From Nitrincola lacisaponensis (GTDB lineage Bacteria > Pseudomonadota > Gammaproteobacteria > Pseudomonadales > Balneatricaceae), in the NCBI RefSeq assembly GCF_000691225.1, contig NZ_JMSZ01000013.1, positions 1 through 48,161 of the forward strand: 48,161 nt of DNA, in the 5' to 3' direction. This document shows, piece by piece, positions 45,500-48,161 of this stretch (positions within the stretch are counted from its first letter, which is position 1; every line of letters starts with the position of its first letter). The notes below the pieces were generated by a model. It saw nothing but the letters and a program-made list of their open reading frames with translations, was not told the origin of the DNA and ran no database searches. The translations under genes and the position numbers were made by a program.

Positions 45500-48161
45500 A
45501 TGGCTAAAGAGTCGTCGAGAGAAAATCGTATGTCTCCTTCAGAGTTTATGCGCCAGCTTCGCCCTGAATACTATTCCGATACCGAAGATCACACAAAATA
45601 TCAGCTAGATAGCCCAACACTTGAATACCACCTGGATACCATCACTTCCCGCAATCAGACTCACGAGTTTGAAATTTTTTGCCGCAAGCTATGTGAGCGC
45701 ACAATTTGTCCGAATTTGAAGCCTGCCACTGGGCCTGAGGGGGGTGGAGATAGCAAAGCGGATACTGAGACTGTACCTGTTGCTGATGAAGTCGCAATAC
45801 TCAATTATGTGGGAGAACCTAGGTCCAGTCAGGAGCGTTGGGCATTCGCTTTCAGCGCAAAGAAAAAATGGCCAGAGAAAGTGCGCAATGACGTGGCCGG
45901 AATAGTTGAAACAAGGCGTGGGTATCAGAAAATTTATTGTGTTACAGCGCAGTTTGCTAGGGCAAAAGATCGTGCACGGATCGAAGATGAGCTTAGCAAT
46001 AAGTACGGTGTGACTATCACTATTCTCGACCGTAGCTGGATTGTCGATCAGGTGGTCGACTGTGATCGAAAAGATCTGGCATTTAACTACCTCGGTGTCG
46101 GGCAAGAAGTGGTTGATACGCATCGGCTCGGCCCGTCGGACTATTCTCGTTCCCGTCAGCTTGAAGATATCGAAAAGGTAATAGACGATCCTGATGCTTT
46201 TGTCGGGATGGAGATCCAGCGTGTGACGGAAGCGTTGATTGCAGCAAAACTTTCACGCAACTTGGAGCGACCTCGACCCGAAACGGACGGGCGGCTTGTC
46301 CGCGCCGTTCGTCTTGCTGAACGAGATGGTACTTACCGCCAGAAACTCGCAGCGCACTACGAGCAAATTTGGACTGCGTTCTGGTGGTTTGACGATATTG
46401 CCTACTTGAACGACAACTACAATGCTTTTGAGGCGTTAGTCATCGATACGGGTCACGCCAAAAATCTTGAGCTTTTGTGTAATTTGGCTCAGTTATTGTT
46501 TAACTCAGTAATTCATCAGCATCTCTCCTCTGATGAAGCAAAACTGAATGACCGGGTAGTTCGATTGATCACAAGACTACGGTCCATGGCCGCGGATGCC
46601 GAGAGGCCAAACAATGCACTTGAGGCTCAAACCTCACTCCTGGTGATTCAAGTCAATCAAGCGAATCTTAACCAGGATAATAAGGCGCTCAGTTCGCTCT
46701 GGCCGAAGTTTTCTGAAGTGCTAAAGCTAGCGAGGGGGCTTGGTGAGTTCTCTGTGGAGCGCTTGATTCAGTTGGTGGAAGTGTTTGGAAATATAGCTGG
46801 CAGTGATCCCGGCTATAAGCAGCTTGTGGATGACATGGCTGCTTTTGTATCTGAGCGTACAGGGGAAGCTCAGGGAGCGCTCATACTTCTTAAGCGTGCA
46901 CAGCAATTGGGTTTCGAGAATAACTTTGAAATGATCAGGTTGTTGGGTAAGGCTGCCCGACAGCTAACGAAGAAAGAGTATGCCGAGTCGCTGATCGAAA
47001 CCCTGCAGTTGCTCTCAATGGCCTATCGTAGCGCCGGATTGCTCTGGGCTGCGAGGGCGAGCTGTATTTTCGCAATAGCCTCGATATGTATTGAGGCAGA
47101 AGAGGACAACGATCTTCCGGCTTCCATTGTACCTACGATCATGATACTGGCTTGGGTCGCTGTTGAACTTCGACATATTCCAGATGCATTGGAAGCTATT
47201 CGATTGGCACGAGGGTGTGCGTCCAGCCTGCCTTTTGATGACTCCTCCCTGGAGCGTCTCGCAAAACGTCTTACGGAATTTGATCTCATTCTTGGTAGCC
47301 AGCTTCTGACTATTTCAGTGGAAGAGCTTCAGCAATTAACCAAGTTACCTGATGTTCTTGGCGGATTGGGATTGTATCAGAGCCGGAATTCCCTTCTTTA
47401 TGTGCTTGGCTATGAGGGAACACTGCGGGATGAAGGGGTAATCCCGAAAGAAGAAACGAAAGAGGGGGCCGCTGAATTTTTCACGCTGTTGGCCAGTCAG
47501 CCTGCGTCTAGCAATCCGCATGGATCCATTATTCTTAACGGGATGAAATCGCAGTGTTACGTCTCAAGAGTACAGGGGATTTGTGTGGAGGTTTATCACC
47601 CGTGTTCTGAGTCTTCAATTCTTGCTGCGGAGGCTGTGGTTGGCTCAATCGAGGCGCTTTTTGCGACAGCAGTTGATCTTGGTGTAGTGGCACATACCGA
47701 AAGATTTGCTATTACCATCAATGAAAGTTCGGAATACCTGGCGCCTGATTTCAACATCAATTCCGACGATATGTCTGCAACCGTTCTGTGGCCAGCTAAC
47801 ATGTTTCCTGCAGAGTATACACACCAAGATATCGTCCAGAAAATGTTGGTCGGATTAGCCGCCGCAATACTTTCAGCGACCTGCTATTCAAAAGATTTTA
47901 AGCAAACCGTCGAATGCTTGTTTGAAAATGAAGCAGTGCTTGACCGAATAGGTATGATTGTTGTTATCGGAAACAGCCGACAGCGTGTTTTCGATAGGCG
48001 GCTATCGCGATTGAGCGATTGGACCGAAATGGTTACTTCGACATTTGAACTTAAATCATCACGTCCTATCATTAATCGCCTTGACCTCACTCCTGTAGGG
48101 AAGACTGGTGATACCACGTCAGATGAGGGTCTTGGCTCGCCCTGTAGTGGTCAAGTAAAAC
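45500..48161 (+). CDS. large protein with a putative PD-(D/E)xK-like N-terminus; runs off the window
   Basis: The frame opens at ATG 45500 (AAGGGAGAC upstream) and stays open for 887 codons to the window edge. Residues about 53-180 look like a restriction-endonuclease-type domain: HEFEIFCRKLCERTICPN, then GPEGGGDSKADTE (D84, D88), then WAFAFSAKKKW (K121), then KIYCVTAQFARAKDRARIED and VTILDRSW. The residue usually E or Q before xK is S119, so activity is uncertain. Residues about 270-620 are helical and TPR-like (ALEAIRLARGCA). A distinct alpha/beta region follows from about 680. There is no TM segment. It lies 58 nt after abiEii, possibly in the same operon. The family and the C-terminus are unknown. 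Confidence 0.7.
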   Translation, partial: MAKESSRENRMSPSEFMRQLRPEYYSDTEDHTKYQLDSPTLEYHLDTITSRNQTHEFEIFCRKLCERTICPNLKPATGPEGGGDSKADTETVPVADEVAILNYVGEPRSSQERWAFAFSAKKKWPEKVRNDVAGIVETRRGYQKIYCVTAQFARAKDRARIEDELSNKYGVTITILDRSWIVDQVVDCDRKDLAFNYLGVGQEVVDTHRLGPSDYSRSRQLEDIEKVIDDPDAFVGMEIQRVTEALIAAKLSRNLERPRPETDGRLVRAVRLAERDGTYRQKLAAHYEQIWTAFWWFDDIAYLNDNYNAFEALVIDTGHAKNLELLCNLAQLLFNSVIHQHLSSDEAKLNDRVVRLITRLRSMAADAERPNNALEAQTSLLVIQVNQANLNQDNKALSSLWPKFSEVLKLARGLGEFSVERLIQLVEVFGNIAGSDPGYKQLVDDMAAFVSERTGEAQGALILLKRAQQLGFENNFEMIRLLGKAARQLTKKEYAESLIETLQLLSMAYRSAGLLWAARASCIFAIASICIEAEEDNDLPASIVPTIMILAWVAVELRHIPDALEAIRLARGCASSLPFDDSSLERLAKRLTEFDLILGSQLLTISVEELQQLTKLPDVLGGLGLYQSRNSLLYVLGYEGTLRDEGVIPKEETKEGAAEFFTLLASQPASSNPHGSIILNGMKSQCYVSRVQGICVEVYHPCSESSILAAEAVVGSIEALFATAVDLGVVAHTERFAITINESSEYLAPDFNINSDDMSATVLWPANMFPAEYTHQDIVQKMLVGLAAAILSATCYSKDFKQTVECLFENEAVLDRIGMIVVIGNSRQRVFDRRLSRLSDWTEMVTSTFELKSSRPIINRLDLTPVGKTGDTTSDEGLGSPCSGQVK

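Overview
This window looks like a chromosomal segment of a marine or aquatic gammaproteobacterium (Oceanospirillales/Pseudomonadales-like). The grounds are family resemblances and gene order: msrQ-msrP-pssA-ilvC and ilvHI lie beside the promoter region of an rRNA operon. From memory, Pseudomonas aeruginosa has the same neighbourhood. An IlvY-type regulator lies divergent to ilvC. No database was searched.

Layout. 1-267: leftward tandem promoters plus a boxB/boxA-like leader, best read as the start of an rRNA operon whose genes lie off the left edge. 264-3724: msrQ, msrP (periplasmic methionine sulfoxide repair), pssA (phosphatidylserine synthase) and a patatin-like lipase. 3725-4297: a scar holding a frameshifted IS3-family orfA start abutting a broken EAL-domain tail. 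4298-11817: a leftward four-gene signalling operon (CheY-like receiver, Hpt-REC-REC-GGDEF protein, soluble GAF/PAS histidine kinase, membrane hybrid kinase) that appears to feed a phosphorelay into c-di-GMP synthesis. It separates pssA from ilvC. 12003-19106: branched-chain amino acid genes ilvC, ilvY and ilvI-ilvH, with a DASS/RCK transporter and a DUF815 ATPase between them.

19503-34956 is a mixed housekeeping and accessory stretch: a small hypothetical protein, rlmJ with a GNAT gene, a glycerophosphodiester phosphodiesterase, a UMF1-type MFS protein, an ankyrin-like lipoprotein, a hemerythrin-PAS-GGDEF-EAL protein, an N-terminally short CorA, a lipoprotein coupled to a qorR-like repressor divergent from qorB, an Aer-like chemoreceptor preceded by a perfect FNR/Anr box, an alpha/beta hydrolase and an EamA transporter. 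35026-42087 is an AraC regulator divergent from a complete MexEF-OprN-like RND efflux operon. dinB follows with a LexA box.

43142-43774 is a second scar: short pieces matching the 3' ends of both the araC gene and the efflux outer-membrane gene, a TTGATCCA repeat and a broken glutathione S-transferase start. It opens an accessory region containing an AbiEi/AbiEii toxin-antitoxin pair and, 58 nt downstream, a very large ORF that runs off the right edge (at least 887 residues). That protein has a putative restriction-endonuclease-like N-terminus followed by a long helical region. It is the best candidate in the window for an undescribed defence component. AbiEi is preceded by two copies of an inverted repeat, one centred on its own start codon, which also coincides with the predicted transcription start.
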